Origin: Dipteris shenzhenensis
Lineage: Eukaryota > Polypodiophyta > Polypodiopsida > Gleicheniales
Strand: one strand, 5' to 3'
Length of the DNA stretch: 64,000 nucleotides
NCBI GenBank assembly: GCA_047967505.1
Contig: CM106540.1
Positions 20,411-31,819 of this stretch are shown one piece after another. Position 1 is the stretch's first letter. Each line of letters starts with the position of its first letter. The translations under genes and the position numbers were made by a program. Under the pieces are notes generated by a model. The model did not search any database. It saw only the letters and a list, made by a program, of their open reading frames with translations, and was not told the origin of the DNA.

Positions 20411-20411
20411 A

Positions 20412-20423
20412 GCTGTGATACCA
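20412..20423 (-). promoter_or_regulatory. PBS-like site of gypsy 2 or of the LTR next to it
   Basis: On the minus strand TGGTATCACAGC follows the end of the LTR-like repeat (ACCCAATA, then one base). It differs from the usual TGGTATCAGAGC by one base. The same variant start (TGGTATCACA) follows the LTR at 40,530. Confidence 0.65.
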
Positions 20424-20424
20424 C

Positions 20425-20590
20425 TATTGGGTACGAGAAACAATGGAAACGGAGAGAACAAACAACAAGCTGAAGCAAACGTGAGTACTTGCAAATGGAT
20501 AATGAGTAAGTACAAAGGGGTGGCCTATATGGCCCCAAAGTCAACCATATGGTTGACCAGTAAAGTCAACCCAAGGGTTGACGCTGTGGC
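20425..20590 (-). repeat. LTR copy, inverted relative to 403-596
   Basis: The minus strand reads GGTTGACTTTACTGGTCAACC, ATATGGTTGACTTTGGGGCC, TTTGTACTTACTCATTATCC, GTGAGTACTTGCAAATGG (as complement) and CCGTTTCCATTGTTTCTCG, matching 435-590. It ends ACCCAATA, against CACCCAACA in the other copy, and is 5'-truncated near 20,590. Its relation to the gypsy relic downstream is unclear, because the other copy follows a copia RNase H. Confidence 0.7.
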
Positions 20591-21802
20591 AGGGGACGCA
20601 GTCTTCTCGATCTCTAAACCCGCTGAGATATATCCAGAGTGACCCCTCGTCTCTGTCGATCTCCCCTAAGAAAGCTGTGATAGGTCGGACCTCAATAGAA
20701 TGTGCTCAAGATGCTCTCTGTCTCGCATGTGGTCTCCGCATCCCTCTCTCGACGGCACCGTGTCGGCGAGACATCTTTAGTTTCAACAAACCTCTTCTAG
20801 GAGCATGGACTTAATATACATATTTATCTCTCTTTGGTAATCCAAGCTGCCCTCACTTCCTCCTCCTCTACTCCGCCGTGTCTTGAAGCTGACTCAAATG
20901 TATAGAAGTATGTGACACGTCATTGTGTTGCCTAGTCACCTCCTACTGCTCTCTGATCTTTCATAGTAGTGTCTCCCTGTGTCAGCACACCTCCATCAAC
21001 TAGAGCCCAATACAGAGCTGGTCATGGAAGTGGATCAATTGTGAGAGTGGACCGAAGCCGCTCCCATGCAGTTAGAGACAGCGGTAGCGTCTCCGGATCT
21101 CATAGTAGGTTAGGCAGGCACAAAGAAAATACTCCTCTATCTCAACCACCCCCAATGTGCATATCACACAGATCCACTGCTCTCTAGGTACACCTACGGC
21201 TCTCCTCGCCTCACTGATGATGAATCCCTCCTCTGATACTCTCAGGAAGTGGTTGCGATAGAACTAGATCTTGGTGGGGAGCTCTTGGTCCCCCCTCCAA
21301 GTCCGAGATGTATGGAGCTGGAGGAGATCGAACCGTATGATACGATTAAACTCATCTCATGGGATCGACTAAGGTGGCGCGTCCATGCTGTACTGAAAGG
21401 GGGGAAGTCTATCCCATCTAGATACCGTGCTTGGCAAGCCATGCGGACATACGTGCATACCATGTTGTCTTCCCTACTCTCTGCTAGTAGTCTAGATGAC
21501 TCCAGGGCTAGCCTCAATAGTCTCCAATGAGATAAGTCCCAAACTTTGTGGAAGAATGCCACTGTCTAAAAGATGGCATCAACCTAGAGAGGTGTCCTGG
21601 CGAACTTTGCCTGTACTATCTCATGCGGAACTGAGGGCTTACTCCAAATCATCCTAGACCCCACAGTCACCTATAGCCGCTCAAATCTCCTCCACTCAGA
21701 CCTTGCGATATCACCCTCCCAAAAGGATGTTGCATTCATGGCAGTCGGCCGCACTAAAGTGTCGAAGAGCCAGCCCTTTGTTGGTGAATCCTGAAAATGT
21801 GC

Positions 21803-22728
21803 CTAGAAACAATGTCTCTCTAGTCGGGCCAAAGCACTCCGCCCCCATGTGGGTCGTGACATGGCTACCTGAGTCATCGTGAAGATGGGTCCTTTGAAGA
21901 GTGCTCCCAAGTATGTGTAGGACTGCTCTATCTCCACTGGCTCACCTCGGCAAGTGAAGCTATGTCGGTGAAGCACTACGCGTGAGGTGTTGAAGATCAT
22001 AGCCTTGGTCTTCCCAAGGTTGACTATCAGGTCTCTCTCTATGCAGAAAATCTCTAGGGCCTCCAGGTGTCTCTGCAAACCCTCCTCTAAAGATGATATG
22101 AGGACTACGTCATCAGCCTATAGCAATCTCTGTATCGTGAGGTCAGCCAAAAGTGATCCCTTGCTCCCTAGGCGGTCTATGAAAGATGTGATCTCATCAA
22201 TGTCTGAAGAGAGAGGCAGCCATGTTTCACCCCTATCGTGCTCTCAACCCAATCAGATAAACCACCTAGAGCACGAACTCTCCCTCTGACAGACTTATAT
22301 AGACTCATCACACCCCAAATCAAAGTCTCTGGGATTTGCATCTCATCTAGTCTCCTGATCATACGAGATCGTGGGACGGTGTTGAAAGCCTTCCGAATTC
22401 AGTAGACTTCCTGTTATCTGGACTTTGCCTCCTCACTGATAGCTCTCAAAGTGAAGATGTGATCTAAGTGATTGCTTCCTCCGGTATCCTGCCTGCTCTA
22501 GTGCCGGCTGCCCCCGTGCCTCTGTATGACTATTGATCTCCCTCTCTAAAACCGATCCATAGTTCTTGGCCAATGCTGGGCATAGAGAACATGTCCAGTG
22601 GTACTTGCATCGGTACATCATATAGAGAGCATGCATAAGTGTGCCACACAGTCGGATCAGTGATGGGGATGGGTAGCTTTCCCTCAGATTAGAAGCCCCC
22701 ATCCAGTGATCGGGTCTCCTCCTCGAAA
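21803..22728 (-). pseudogene. LINE 2 reverse transcriptase, stop in the active site
   Basis: Blocks in order are MIRRLDEMQIPETLIWGVMS, LYKSVRGRVRALGG, STIGVKHGCLS, and then ADDVVLISSLEEGLQRHLEA. The codon before ADD is TAG (22,118-22,120) where Tyr of YADD is expected. The C-terminal palm is NLGKTKAMIFNTSRVVLHRH, YTYLGALFKGPIF. This matches copy 3 block by block. Confidence 0.82.
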
Positions 22729-23660
22729 TCATCTGATAATCTCATCCATTCTGTGTGTGAGAAACGCCCATCTCTTATGGCGTGTCAATCGTCGGAACAT
22801 CCGTTGTGACTCAGATGACGTCAAATGACCCAGGGCTCGCTCCTGTGTGAGATGGGCTCGCGCATCTCTGCACTCGTCGTTAAGCCAAGGGTTTTGAGGC
22901 ATCCTCCCATCTCGAGCCCATGTGGATCGGGTCATAGGGAAGGATTTGGTGGCAACGTCCTGTACCACTAAGGCAAGGGTGTCCGAGGCATGGGCAAGGT
23001 CTATATATTCCCCTAGTAGGGGCGGAAGCTCTGCCGCTAAGTGACTCACATATAGTGGGTCGAGGGCACGGTCAAAGTTGATCTGGATACGAGCAGGCGT
23101 GGGAGGAGCCCTCCCTGTGACTAGCATAGTGGCAGAGATATAGAAGGTCAGGTATGAGTGGTCAGCTCCGAGTGGGGGAGGGGGTACAATGAGGTCATGT
23201 ACCCGTGAGGCAAAAGCTAATGGGCCCAATAGGTAGTCCACTGTACCTATCCCACCGCCATGTGGGAAACAAGTGAGACTCCCAGATGATGGCCATCTCT
23301 AAAGGCCATTATAGATTATGAGTTCGTGGACTGCTCCAAACTCAAGTAAGTACCCTGTCACATGTGGGGCATCAGCGGAGTGTCTCAAAATCCCGAGCTC
23401 TGCTGCATCTAGCTCGAGATCCATGTGGGGATCTCTCTCATATGCGAAGTCTATCAGGCCCACTTGTCTATCTCATGTCCGTGCATTTAAGTCCCCCAAA
23501 AGGAGGGTGTCTCCCTGCTTGGAGAACTCTGCGATGTCCTCATGTATCATCTCATATGGGATGTGTCCCTCTGCAGTGACCTCGCGTGCATATGACAACA
23601 TGTCTGGGGGAAAGTAGCACACCGCAATGAAGATCGGCCGGGCATCTATTGCTGGGTACA
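22729..23660 (-). pseudogene. LINE 2 APE-type endonuclease, N-terminus lost
   Basis: Readable blocks are FIAVCYFPPDMLSYAREVTA, LLLGDLNART (the N of the active site), GIGTVDYLLGPLAFASRVHD and PPPLGADHSYLTFY, the DH of the active site. The N-terminal strand with the catalytic Glu is replaced: upstream of about 23,660 the sequence is unrelated. Confidence 0.8.
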
Positions 23661-24330
23661 GCAGCTCTGACCTTTTGGATTCTTTTGGCCATTTTTGAAG
23701 CTCTTTGTTTCTTTCTTGTGGTTCAAATTTCTCTCCTGGAAAATTCGAGCTATAAATTGATACCCAGGCATACAAGGTGTGTCGAAATGGGTCCCAGAGG
23801 GTCAGTTTTGTGTTTCTCATCTAACTTTGAGGTTACTTGTGCATTTTTCGGGATTTGTGTTGTTACTCTATTGCCTTGAGAGGCTGGACACTTAATTTTG
23901 GGACTGCCAAACTCAATTGCAAGCTGGATGCTCTGTGGAATGCATTAGACAGCTTTCATTTGGTCACAGAAGCCTTGGAATGCCTTGGGGGTACTAGTTT
24001 GTACTTGGATTTGGATGCCTATTGAAGCCAAGGATTGGCTAGAATAGTGGAAGTATTAGTGAAGCAAAGTACGAGGGTGAGCCATTGTTGTAAAGAGCAC
24101 ATTCCATTAACAGAAGTAATAAAGAAATACCAAAAGCGGCGCCAAAGCGTTTGGGGTCAATCATGTCCTTTGCGTATGGTATTTTTGAGCAAGGGCATTC
24201 TAGCCTTCCTTCCAGAGTTATAAAGTTTATTTCTCAATGGTTTTAACTAAAAGGAAGTGGCTGAAAGTGATGCATTATGGCTGTAGTTAATGTGGATGAC
24301 AAATTAGTTGTGGATTACTGCCCTTTAGCT
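23661..24330. other. Unassigned insert between LINE 2 ORF2 and an ORF1-like block
   Basis: It has a different composition from the LINE on either side and no open frame that I recognise. It may be an insertion that removed the N-terminal endonuclease of LINE 2, or a separate element. Confidence 0.4.
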
Positions 24331-24339
24331 ATCTAGATG

Positions 24340-25370
24340 CTGGTTTCACCCCGTCTTCCTTATCCCCTTATTCCCCTTGTCTACTCTTTCCCGGCGGATA
24401 ATCACTTTGCCATCCTTGTAAGCAGCCCATTTTCCTGCTTCCCTCGCTGCCATTACTCATGTCATCCCCTCCCTTCTGTGCTCCTGCTGTAGAAGAGTGA
24501 GGTCATCATCCACGTAGAGATGCCCTCCTGCTCACGAGGGTAGATCTATCTACCGCAGTCCGGAGTTTCAGCACTAAGGGCCTTGTTGGTATCTCCATCT
24601 TCCCTACCCCCCAAGCTGCCTCACACGTAAGGTTGACACCCATCTTGATGAATAAAGCATGAGCATCTTCCATTGCGGTATCTCCCACTGTTAAGCCTCT
24701 AACCAGGACATTCAGTGCCTTGCTGGCCCTCCTTTTCTCTTCCTCTAACGTCTCAGAGATGAACTCCTTTTTAGGAGCTGCTGATCCCTTTTTTACTACT
24801 TCTGTCCATATGAAGGAGCTGCTGATCCCTTTTTTACCACTTCTGTCCACTCAAGCATCTCTTCTTTTCCCTTAGTGAGCTGTTGTGCGAACTCAGCATG
24901 TACGGTAAGCCTGCATGGTAGCCATCTCTTTCTTAAGAGCTGCATTTTCTGCTTTGAGCTCTTCCATGGCTTTGTTGCCCCCATCTGATGTTATGCCCTT
25001 CATTTGCTGTAGCTCAACCCCAAGTGTGTGTACTTTGTCTTGAAGCTTGGTCTTCTCACTTTCCCATCCTGCCCTCTCCTTCTCCCACTCTTCTTTCTTG
25101 GCCTTTTCCTTCCTCCATTCTTCTTGTACCTTCCCTCCTTGCTTTCTGATCTCAGCTAATGTCTTGTCCACATGCGCTTTCTCTGCCAATAAAGCCATAT
25201 TTGTGTTCTCCAAATTGTCTATTTTTTCTATCAACACGAGGCAAATTTTGTTAAGGCATGTGAGTACATCTGTAGTACCTTTGTGAGCTGTCCCTGTCCC
25301 TGTAGAGATGGCTGCCATGGCTGTGTCCAAAGCTTGTTTTCCCTACGTGTCTGCTACACCCGCTCTTGTA
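24340..25370 (-). pseudogene. LINE ORF1-like protein (coiled coil, RRM-like, C-terminal module)
   Basis: It starts near 25,370 on the minus strand. A long heptad-rich segment follows (KIDNLENTNMALLAEKAHVD, EEWRKEKAKKEEWEKERAGW, AMEELKAENAALKKEMATMQ). Then comes TEVVKKGSAAP, present twice in a 39-bp tandem duplication (24,773-24,850). An RRM-like block has RRASKALNVLVRGL and RPLVLKLRTAVDRSTL, and the C-terminal module is YVDDDLTLLQQEHRREGMT, AREAGKWAAYKDGKVIIRRE. This order parallels LINE ORF1 proteins (RNA-binding chaperones of the RNP). A frame shift near 24,510 and a TGA break it. Confidence 0.68.
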
Positions 25371-26150
25371 GGCATGGTATCTTTGCAAATTGTATGAGAA
25401 TGCAGCAACTTTTTGTGACTTACATGAACTGTGTGAGCTGAATTTTGGATTTGTATCTTTGACTTCTTGGTTTTTCTTGGTGTTTGCAGTCAGCAGTGTT
25501 GAGGGAGGGATCTGATAGCAGAGGGCAGCACACGGAGGCCCTAGTTCTTTGTACGGAGCATTTAGGTAGGTCCTAGGCTGCTACAGCAGCCAAGCTATGG
25601 GCTGCCATTTGTGACCCAAGGCTATTGCGCCATTGGCGCACAGCTCGCTAGCGGGTGCGCAGCGCTGGCAGGCATCCCACACCTACAATGATGTGGAGCA
25701 GCAGCCCTATGAGGGCTCGAAGGCAGCATATGCCTTGGAGGGGGTGTGGTGGCAGATCCTAGCAGGCCTGTGTGCCTGTAGCTGGCCTGTGCACCTTGGA
25801 GGAGTAGTCACGGAAGGTGGAGAAGGCCCGGGAGCCTTAGAGGTGTCACGGAAGGCACTGGGAGGCGTCACAGTAAGCAGGTCCAGCCCGTGGGGCCGGG
25901 AGGCGGGGAAGGAGGGGCTGGGATGGCAGGGAGGAAGGGAGAGGGATGGCGGGGAGGGAGGGAGGGAGGGGGTTGGGATGGCGGAGAGAGAGAGAGAAAA
26001 AAAATTAGAGTCTTCAGAAGACCGATGGGTCTATGAGACTGAAAGAAAACCTGATACAAATCACAGTAAGGGTGGAGCTACTGAAACGAGCATCATCACC
26101 CGTGCTGAATCCTAAGTCTGATCATACATAATCAAATACATCTGGATGTA
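25371..26150. other. Unassigned G-rich stretch
   Basis: It contains a GGGA/GGAG-rich tract (25,890-25,990) and a short AG run. The plus frame 25,633-26,115 is a low-complexity translation with no recognisable domain. I see nothing else. Confidence 0.4.
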
Positions 26151-26195
26151 ACAATGAAAAGAAAAGGACTGGAGCGGAGCGGAATCCTCCGTATG

Positions 26196-27240
26196 TCATG
26201 TCACCCTGGCTGGTGCATAGCCGATCATGGGACACTGGTGCCCGTCAAGGGGTGCTGTGCGTCTCGATCTCCTGGACGAGGCTCGACGCAAGACCAGAGC
26301 CACCGTGACTCCCGTGGGACGTATCCCGGGTCTAAACAATGACGAAAGGTCCCCCAGAGTGATATGTGTGTCCCCTCGATGTCTCATGTGTCGTGCTGCG
26401 ATCGTCGGGTTGGGGTCTTTGTCACGTCGACGGCTAGAGACTGGACGATCAATGTCACTCCATGGGAAGAACTCTGTGATCCTGCTCTGAGAGGTGTCTG
26501 ATGATGTGGCCAAGCCCCGTCGCCTGAGTAAGTACTCTCTATGTCGGACTCCCTCGTGAATGAAGGCCGCGAGGCATCTCTGATCTGGGTAGGCGCGACG
26601 AATCTAAAAAGGAGCCCGGAGCCGTCTCTGAAGAGGCAGTGGTAGCGACCTCGAATCTCGTAGTACACTGGGCACCTGAAAATAAAATGCTCCTCCGACT
26701 CAACCTCCTGACAGTCGCACAATATGCATACGCGATGCTCCCTAGGAATCCCCTCTGCTCTACCGCTCTCTATGCGGAGGCGGTGTGATGATACCTGAAA
26801 CTGTCCGATGGAGATCGTGAGTGAGGCATATGAAGTTCAGTGTACCCCGGTGGTGTGATGAATCCCTCCTCCGAAATGCGAAGACAGTAATCTCTGTAGA
26901 AACTCAGCTTCACTGGAAGCTCCCTCAGCTCCAACCAGGTCCTAAAGGTGTGTAGCTACAGGAGATCCTCTCGAATGACCTGGTTGGTATGTGGCCCAAT
27001 CGGGATGGTGGATGGGAGTACCGGAGGGACATCTGAACTGTACTGAAAAGGAGGTATCCTATCGATGTGGAACCCTAGTCTCACAAACCATCTGTGAGTC
27101 TGTGCATACCAGCACGCTCGTCTCCCTCTGCTGCCAACCTCATGGAGGAATTGAGAGCCAACCATGGCAACCTCTGTCTCCCTTATGTGCAGTCCCCATA
27201 TGATCTAACCCGGTGTAGATATGTGATGGTCTGAAAGGCT
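26196..27240 (-). pseudogene. LINE 3 C-terminal region with Cys/His motif
   Basis: CDCQEVESEEHFIFRCPVYY (about 26,660-26,720) has the C-x-C...H...C spacing of LINE C-terminal knuckles. Upstream, ACWYAQTHRWFVRLGF (26,956-27,165) recurs in diverged form at about 36,940, showing another relic of this family. The last open block runs to 26,196. Confidence 0.65.
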
Positions 27241-27413
27241 GCATCTAGCTAGAGTGGAGAAGCACCAAATTCGGCCTAAATGATGTGATGTGGTACAGAC
27301 GGTTTCCCCCGGATCATCCGAGAGAGCATAAGGGTCTGCAAGCGCTCCACCCGTGTCCACTCTATCTCTGACATGTCAGGCCCCCAACAAGGGCTACCAT
27401 ACATACCGACTGG

Positions 27414-28809
27414 TCAAACCAAGGAGTCGAAGAGAAGAGCCTTGGTCCGAGGGTCTTGAAAGTGGGAGTGAAAGCATTGTCTCTCTAGCCGAGCCAGTGA
27501 GGCGTATCCACTACTCAGTCTGGCCTGCATCGCTGGTCTCATCGTGAAGATCGGGCCGGAGAAGATGACTCCCAAGTAAGTGTATGAGAATACGATCTCA
27601 ACTGGTGACCCACCCAAAGTAAAAGTAAACTGCTTCCGTTGCACGTTTGCTCGAGAGGTGTTAAAGATCATGACCTTGGTCTTGCCAAGGTTGACCTCCA
27701 AATCATGGGATAAACAAAAATCCTGCAGTGCATCCAGGTGTCGCTGGAGCCCCTCGGGTGTGGACAACAAGAGTGCCACGTCATCTGCATAAAGAAGAAT
27801 CATGATGATGATCCCGGCAAGTGAGCAACCGGTCCCTCCGAACGTCCCCATGAAAGTCTCAAGCTCATCGATGTAGAGGCCAAACAAGGTCGGTGATAAG
27901 GGACAACCCTGTTTGACCCCTATGGTACTCAAGATCTCATCTATCCAACCTGCGCATGTACGAACTCGGCCTGAGACTCTCTCATACAGTGCCATGACTG
28001 CCCAGATGATCTCATGATCAAATCCCAGTGTCTATAGGCGTGTGATAAGACGAGCTCGAGGTACTGTGTCAAAGGCTTTGCGGAAATCCACAAAGCAACA
28101 GTATAACCTCTCCTTTCGTGATCACGCCTCCTCAATGACACTCTTGAGTGTGACTCGTGAGTATGTGATCCATAGTCCCATGGTCTCACCTGAAACCGGC
28201 CTGACCCTCTGCTCTGAGCCCTCTCATCTCTGCGAATAGGCTGACCGATGCATCCAATACAGCTGCATAGATCTTGGACATCACATGTCCAATCATGATA
28301 GTCCTGTAGTTACTCGGGTCCATGGGACCCCCTACCTTGTGGATGGGGGTGATGGTGTTGAGTGTCCAAGTGCGGGGGAAGCCAAGGCATACAGCGTCAT
28401 TGAATAGCTTTGCTAGGATCGAGGCTAACGTGTCGATCCCATATGCGATAAACTCAGTGCATAGCCCCTCGTGATCCTTAGCTCGGCCATTGTGCACTTT
28501 CAATGTTGCGTCCTTGACTCCTCCTCTGGTAAACAACATGCAAGTGGTGGGACGAGGTGTGTGTATGAGGTCTGGAGTGGGCTGGTGTGGGACATCATAT
28601 AGATGGTGTGCATACATGTGCCAGACTCTCGTGTCGGTGAGGGGTGATGAGGACCTACGCTCAAGGAATCTCCGCCAAAATTCCTTAGAGTTGTTGCTGT
28701 ACAAGATGTGCAGCAGCTCCTCCTCATTTTGCAAAGAAAAGCCTGCTTCTTCCGACGTACGAGACGTCAGTACTTGCGTACCGTGTCTGGTGTGTTCAAG
28801 AGGTGACAT
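27414..28809 (-). pseudogene. LINE 3 reverse transcriptase
   Basis: It is spread over three frames. The N-terminal part (28,186-28,809) has LLHILYSNNSKEFWRRFLER, ASILAKLFNDAVCLGFPRTW and TITPIHKVGGPMDPSNYRTI, with GLRAEGQAGFR. The palm follows (27,414-27,995): STIGVKQGCPLSPTLFGLYI, then intact YADDVALLLSTPEGLQRHLD and NLGKTKVMIFNTSR, YTYLGVIFSGPIF. The middle block (27,941-28,189) is in another frame. Confidence 0.87.
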
Positions 28810-28859
28810 CTGGTTTCAAGTCGAAGCTGTCGGCGATAAGCCTTGCACTCCGCATCGTA

Positions 28860-29950
28860 CTAATTGTTGCAGGGTACAGAACCAAGAGGTGGTGGTCTAG
28901 TGGACTGTGTGGTGTGGGGAAAGATTTGGAGGGCAGCCTCGGGGAGTGTGCGACTAATCAGGGCAGCACGGTCCTCTATGAGTGGTATGTGATCGATGTA
29001 GGTTAGGAGTCTGTTTAGGTGTCCAGAGTAGGCCGGTGAGAGGCTGTGATCAAAGTGTATGTCGTGGTAGGTGTCGTGCTTCCTATGTGGTGTGTGTGGT
29101 GTGGCTAAGCGTGGGGTGGCGATAGTGAAGAATAGGTATGTGTGATCAGCTCCTGGAGGGAGTGGTGCTACGGTGAAGTCGGTGATACATGAAGTGAAGG
29201 TAGGGGATCCCATGATGTAATCTACTACACTAGTGCTCCCCCCGTGTGGGAAGCAAGTAAAACCACCTCAGGAGGGCCATAGGTCGAGCCCACTGTAGAT
29301 GATGAGATCATGTATCCTGCCCAAATCAAGGAGCGTGTGTCCATATGGTGTAACAGGCCCGTGTCGGTCCGATAAGGTCCTAGTCATACCTGCTCCATCT
29401 AGGTCCATGTCTGGCAGCATAATAGAGTCATCTCGAAAGTCCATGAGTGGTGCCTGTCGCGTACTCGTCCTGGCGTTGAAGTCCCCAACAAGGAGAACTT
29501 TCCCACGGGCTGAAAGGTCTGGGATATCCTGATGTAAGGGTGCATATGGCGATGTCTCACCCTCTTCTTGTGCCACTCTGGCAAAGTGGGATGTGTCTGG
29601 CGGGAAGTAGCATATTGCTATGAAAAGGTCACGGGTGTCTGTGCGTCGGATCCGGATCCACATGAATCGGAAGTGTACGTCCTTTCTCTCAATGGAGATG
29701 GCTCCAACGAGGGAAGACCTGTACAATACTGCGACCCCGCCTGATCCTCGAACTCCTCCTGTATCCCTCGTCTCATCCCTGAAGGCTGACTCCCATGTGT
29801 ATCCACTGGCTATCGATAGTGGACGCTCTGGGCTCTGGTGTGTCTCCGTGTAAAAGACTATGTCTCGTCCTGTATAAGACTCCGAGGAGTTCCCTGGGTT
29901 TGACCATAAGGTGCCATTACAGTTCCAAATGGTGCAGCCTAGGGTCTCGG
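28860..29950 (-). pseudogene. LINE 3 APE-type endonuclease
   Basis: This domain nicks target DNA. Readable blocks are CTIWNCNGTLWSNPGN, DIVFYTETHQSPERPLSIAS (catalytic Glu in TETH), GSGGVAVLYRSSLVGAIS, FIAICYFPPDTSHFARVAQ, VLLVGDFNARTST, GRIHDLIIYSG, STSVVDYIMGSPTF and PPGADHTYLFFT. All expected active-site positions (N, E, D-N, D-H) are present across two or three frames. Confidence 0.85.
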
Positions 29951-29974
29951 AAACCTGAGTCTCATAGGCCCCGT

Positions 29975-31227
29975 CCCCCTAGGGGGTACGGGTGGGAGCC
30001 CGATGGGTGACGGTCAACAACCTACCATCTCGGACCACGGCCCATTTCCTCTCCTTGCAGGCAACATCCCGCTGTTGCAGAAGACCTCGTCACTCCTCAA
30101 TCTGTAGTGGTGTCAAGTCCTCGTCCATGGACAGGGTGGGATGCTCTCATCGAGAGGCTCGGCGTCGGAGTGTCGCTAGTCGAGCATGTGAATCTCTGAA
30201 GCGAATGACTAGGGGCTGCTCTCGGCTGGGATCTCTCCCAACACACCATGCTCCCTCTATGCCATGGTCGGGGACCCTCATGGTGGTGGTCACAAAGGTA
30301 ATCGCCTCCTCCATGGGCGTCGTAGTGGTGCTGGTGTTGTCTCATGTGATCCCTCGTATCCGAATGTTGAGGGCCTTCGAAGCCCTCTGCTACTGCTTTT
30401 GTATGGCGGTTGAAACGGTTGCCTTTGCGGGCTCCCGTTTTGCCACATCCACCCATCTAGTCGTCTCTGCTATAGCCGACTGTATCGTGGCTATCTATGC
30501 CTCCATCTCTGTGACTGGGGTCCCTCCAGGCGCTGCTCTAAGGGTCCCGAGCTCCTCTCGAAGCTGTAATGTCATGTCTGAGTCCCTGGATAAGGGTGCC
30601 CTGCTCATGTATAATGCGGGCCTGCTCCTGGGTGTATCAGGCCTGCTCCTGGGTGTAATGTGTCAGCTCTACTTGACGGGCCCGGATGCTGTGTATCTCA
30701 GCCAATAGGGAGTCCCAAGCATCTGGCGGGGGCCTAAGATGTCCTAGTCCAGGTGGGAACTGGATCTCGAGAGGGGTTGGAATGAAGGTGGGATGTTGAG
30801 GTTGTACTGAGGGTGGGGACAGTATGATCTGGGTGGAGGAGTGATATGTAGGAGTAGCGAGGTCGGACGAGGTGATGAAGGATGGCTGACTGAGAGGTAG
30901 AGGTGATACGAGGGGAAAGTACTATGGAGCCATGGCTGATGGGGCCAGTGGTGAGGCTACTGGAGAGGAGACCTGTGATGATGATGCAGGAGAGGGGGAG
31001 GAGAGAGGTGGCGTAGATGATGAGGCGGATGATGGTGGTGAAATAGTGGTGGTAACCATGGAGGTCGAGGATGTGGTGAGCGGCATGGGCTTTGGGTGGG
31101 CCCCTTTCTTCTGGGCCGCGGTGCTGTCCACTGTCAAACCGCTCCGGTTGCTGCCTTTGTTCAAGTCCTCCAAATTGAGTTGCTTTTGTGTTTTCGCCTT
31201 GTCACCGTTCCCCTTCCCCATCTCCAC
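29975..31227 (-). pseudogene. LINE 3 ORF1-like region
   Basis: It starts with MEMGKGNGDKAKTQKQLNLE at 31,227, then a Ser/Pro/Thr-rich segment. After frame changes there is a helical stretch (QGALLQDSDMTLQLREELRT) and an RRM-like block: RASKALNIRIRGIT, AWCVGRDPSREQPLVIRFRD. The C-terminal module is MDEDLTPLQIEE, CKERKWAVVRDGRLL. It shares ASKALN-RG and DEDLTP...KWAVxxDG with the ORF1-like block at 24.3-25.4 kb. Confidence 0.65.
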
Positions 31228-31508
31228 GCGTATGCAGATTTGGATCGAGGGGTCTCCCGCCTAGTCTCCTGTCCTCATCCCCCTGGACCTTTATGTGGAA
31301 GTACTGGGGGACTGCAAGATGGCTGCCTTGGGATGGGGAGGGATACATGTCACATGCCTCAAGAAGCGAATACCGCAGGTTGAATGGGGTGAAAATGATA
31401 TCAATAGCATCACGAACAAAAGTGCAGCTACTTCAGAGAGAGGGTCTTGAGAGTCAAGATTCTCAGACCAATACATAAGTTGAAGGGTAAAAAAATCTGC
31501 ATATCTAA

Positions 31509-31658
31509 GGAGCTCATCCAATTCAGCTCAAACAAAGGACCATTGAACTCACTAAAGTGAAGGACGCACGTAAAGTGGGTAAATGGGCGGTGTATTGGGA
31601 TGGGCAAGCATTGATTAGGGATTTCAAATCCAAAATCAAAGACTCTGTCGTAAATTGA
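31509..31658 (+). pseudogene. LINE ORF1 C-terminal fragment on the plus strand
   Basis: The frame reads HPIQLKQRTIELTKVKDARK, VGKWAVYWDGQALIRDFKSK, then TGA at 31,656-31,658. It matches the ORF1 C-terminal module seen on the minus strand at 24.4 and 30.1 kb (LTxxQ...KWAxxxDGxxLI), but lies in the opposite orientation. Nothing else of the element is recognisable around it. Confidence 0.6.
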
Positions 31659-31819
31659 TGTTATTCAAGGCATTTTATGATAGTATTAGAACATAGCTAT
31701 GCTTATAAACTAGCGAGGAGCTGCTTTATGTGCTCCACCGACTTTCTGGTTAACCAAATGAGTAAGTCACTTCTTGGTGTGTCTCATAGGCTCATGAGGC
31801 CTCTTCAAGACGTAAATAT

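Larger units (their letters stand above)
17430..20423 (-). mobile_element. Second Ty3/gypsy chromovirus, internally deleted
   Basis: On the minus strand, from 20,423 down: a PBS-like site, a Gag end, protease, linker, part of RT, then directly integrase and a chromodomain-like end at 17,430. Compared with the element at 3.1-14.6 kb, most of Gag, the catalytic RT segment, the thumb and all of RNase H are missing. Several frame changes and stops add to the damage. It could move only in trans, if at all. Confidence 0.82.
20600..23660 (-). mobile_element. LINE copy 2, decayed endonuclease-RT
   Basis: The minus strand holds pieces of a LINE ORF2 in order: APE-type endonuclease (22,729-23,660), RT (about 21,800-22,730) and a C-terminal part (20,640-21,600). 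It is collinear with the better preserved copy at 26.2-29.9 kb (GDLNART/GDFNART, DYLLG/DYIMG, GADHSY/GADHTY, NLGKTKAMIFNTSR/NLGKTKVMIFNTSR). It has many stops and frame changes. Confidence 0.82.
26160..31260 (-). mobile_element. LINE copy 3, near full-length but broken
   Basis: On the minus strand, from 31,227 to about 26,160: an ORF1-like region, a complete APE endonuclease, RT with YADD, and a C-terminal Cys/His segment. At about 5.1 kb it has the usual size of a full plant LINE. Frame changes fall in every domain. The 3' end near 26,150 has no long poly-A that I can see. Confidence 0.85.

Noticed and set aside
25633-26115. 160-codon plus-strand frame
   Set aside because: Gly/Arg/Glu-rich translation of a GGGA tract, with no motif or splice context.
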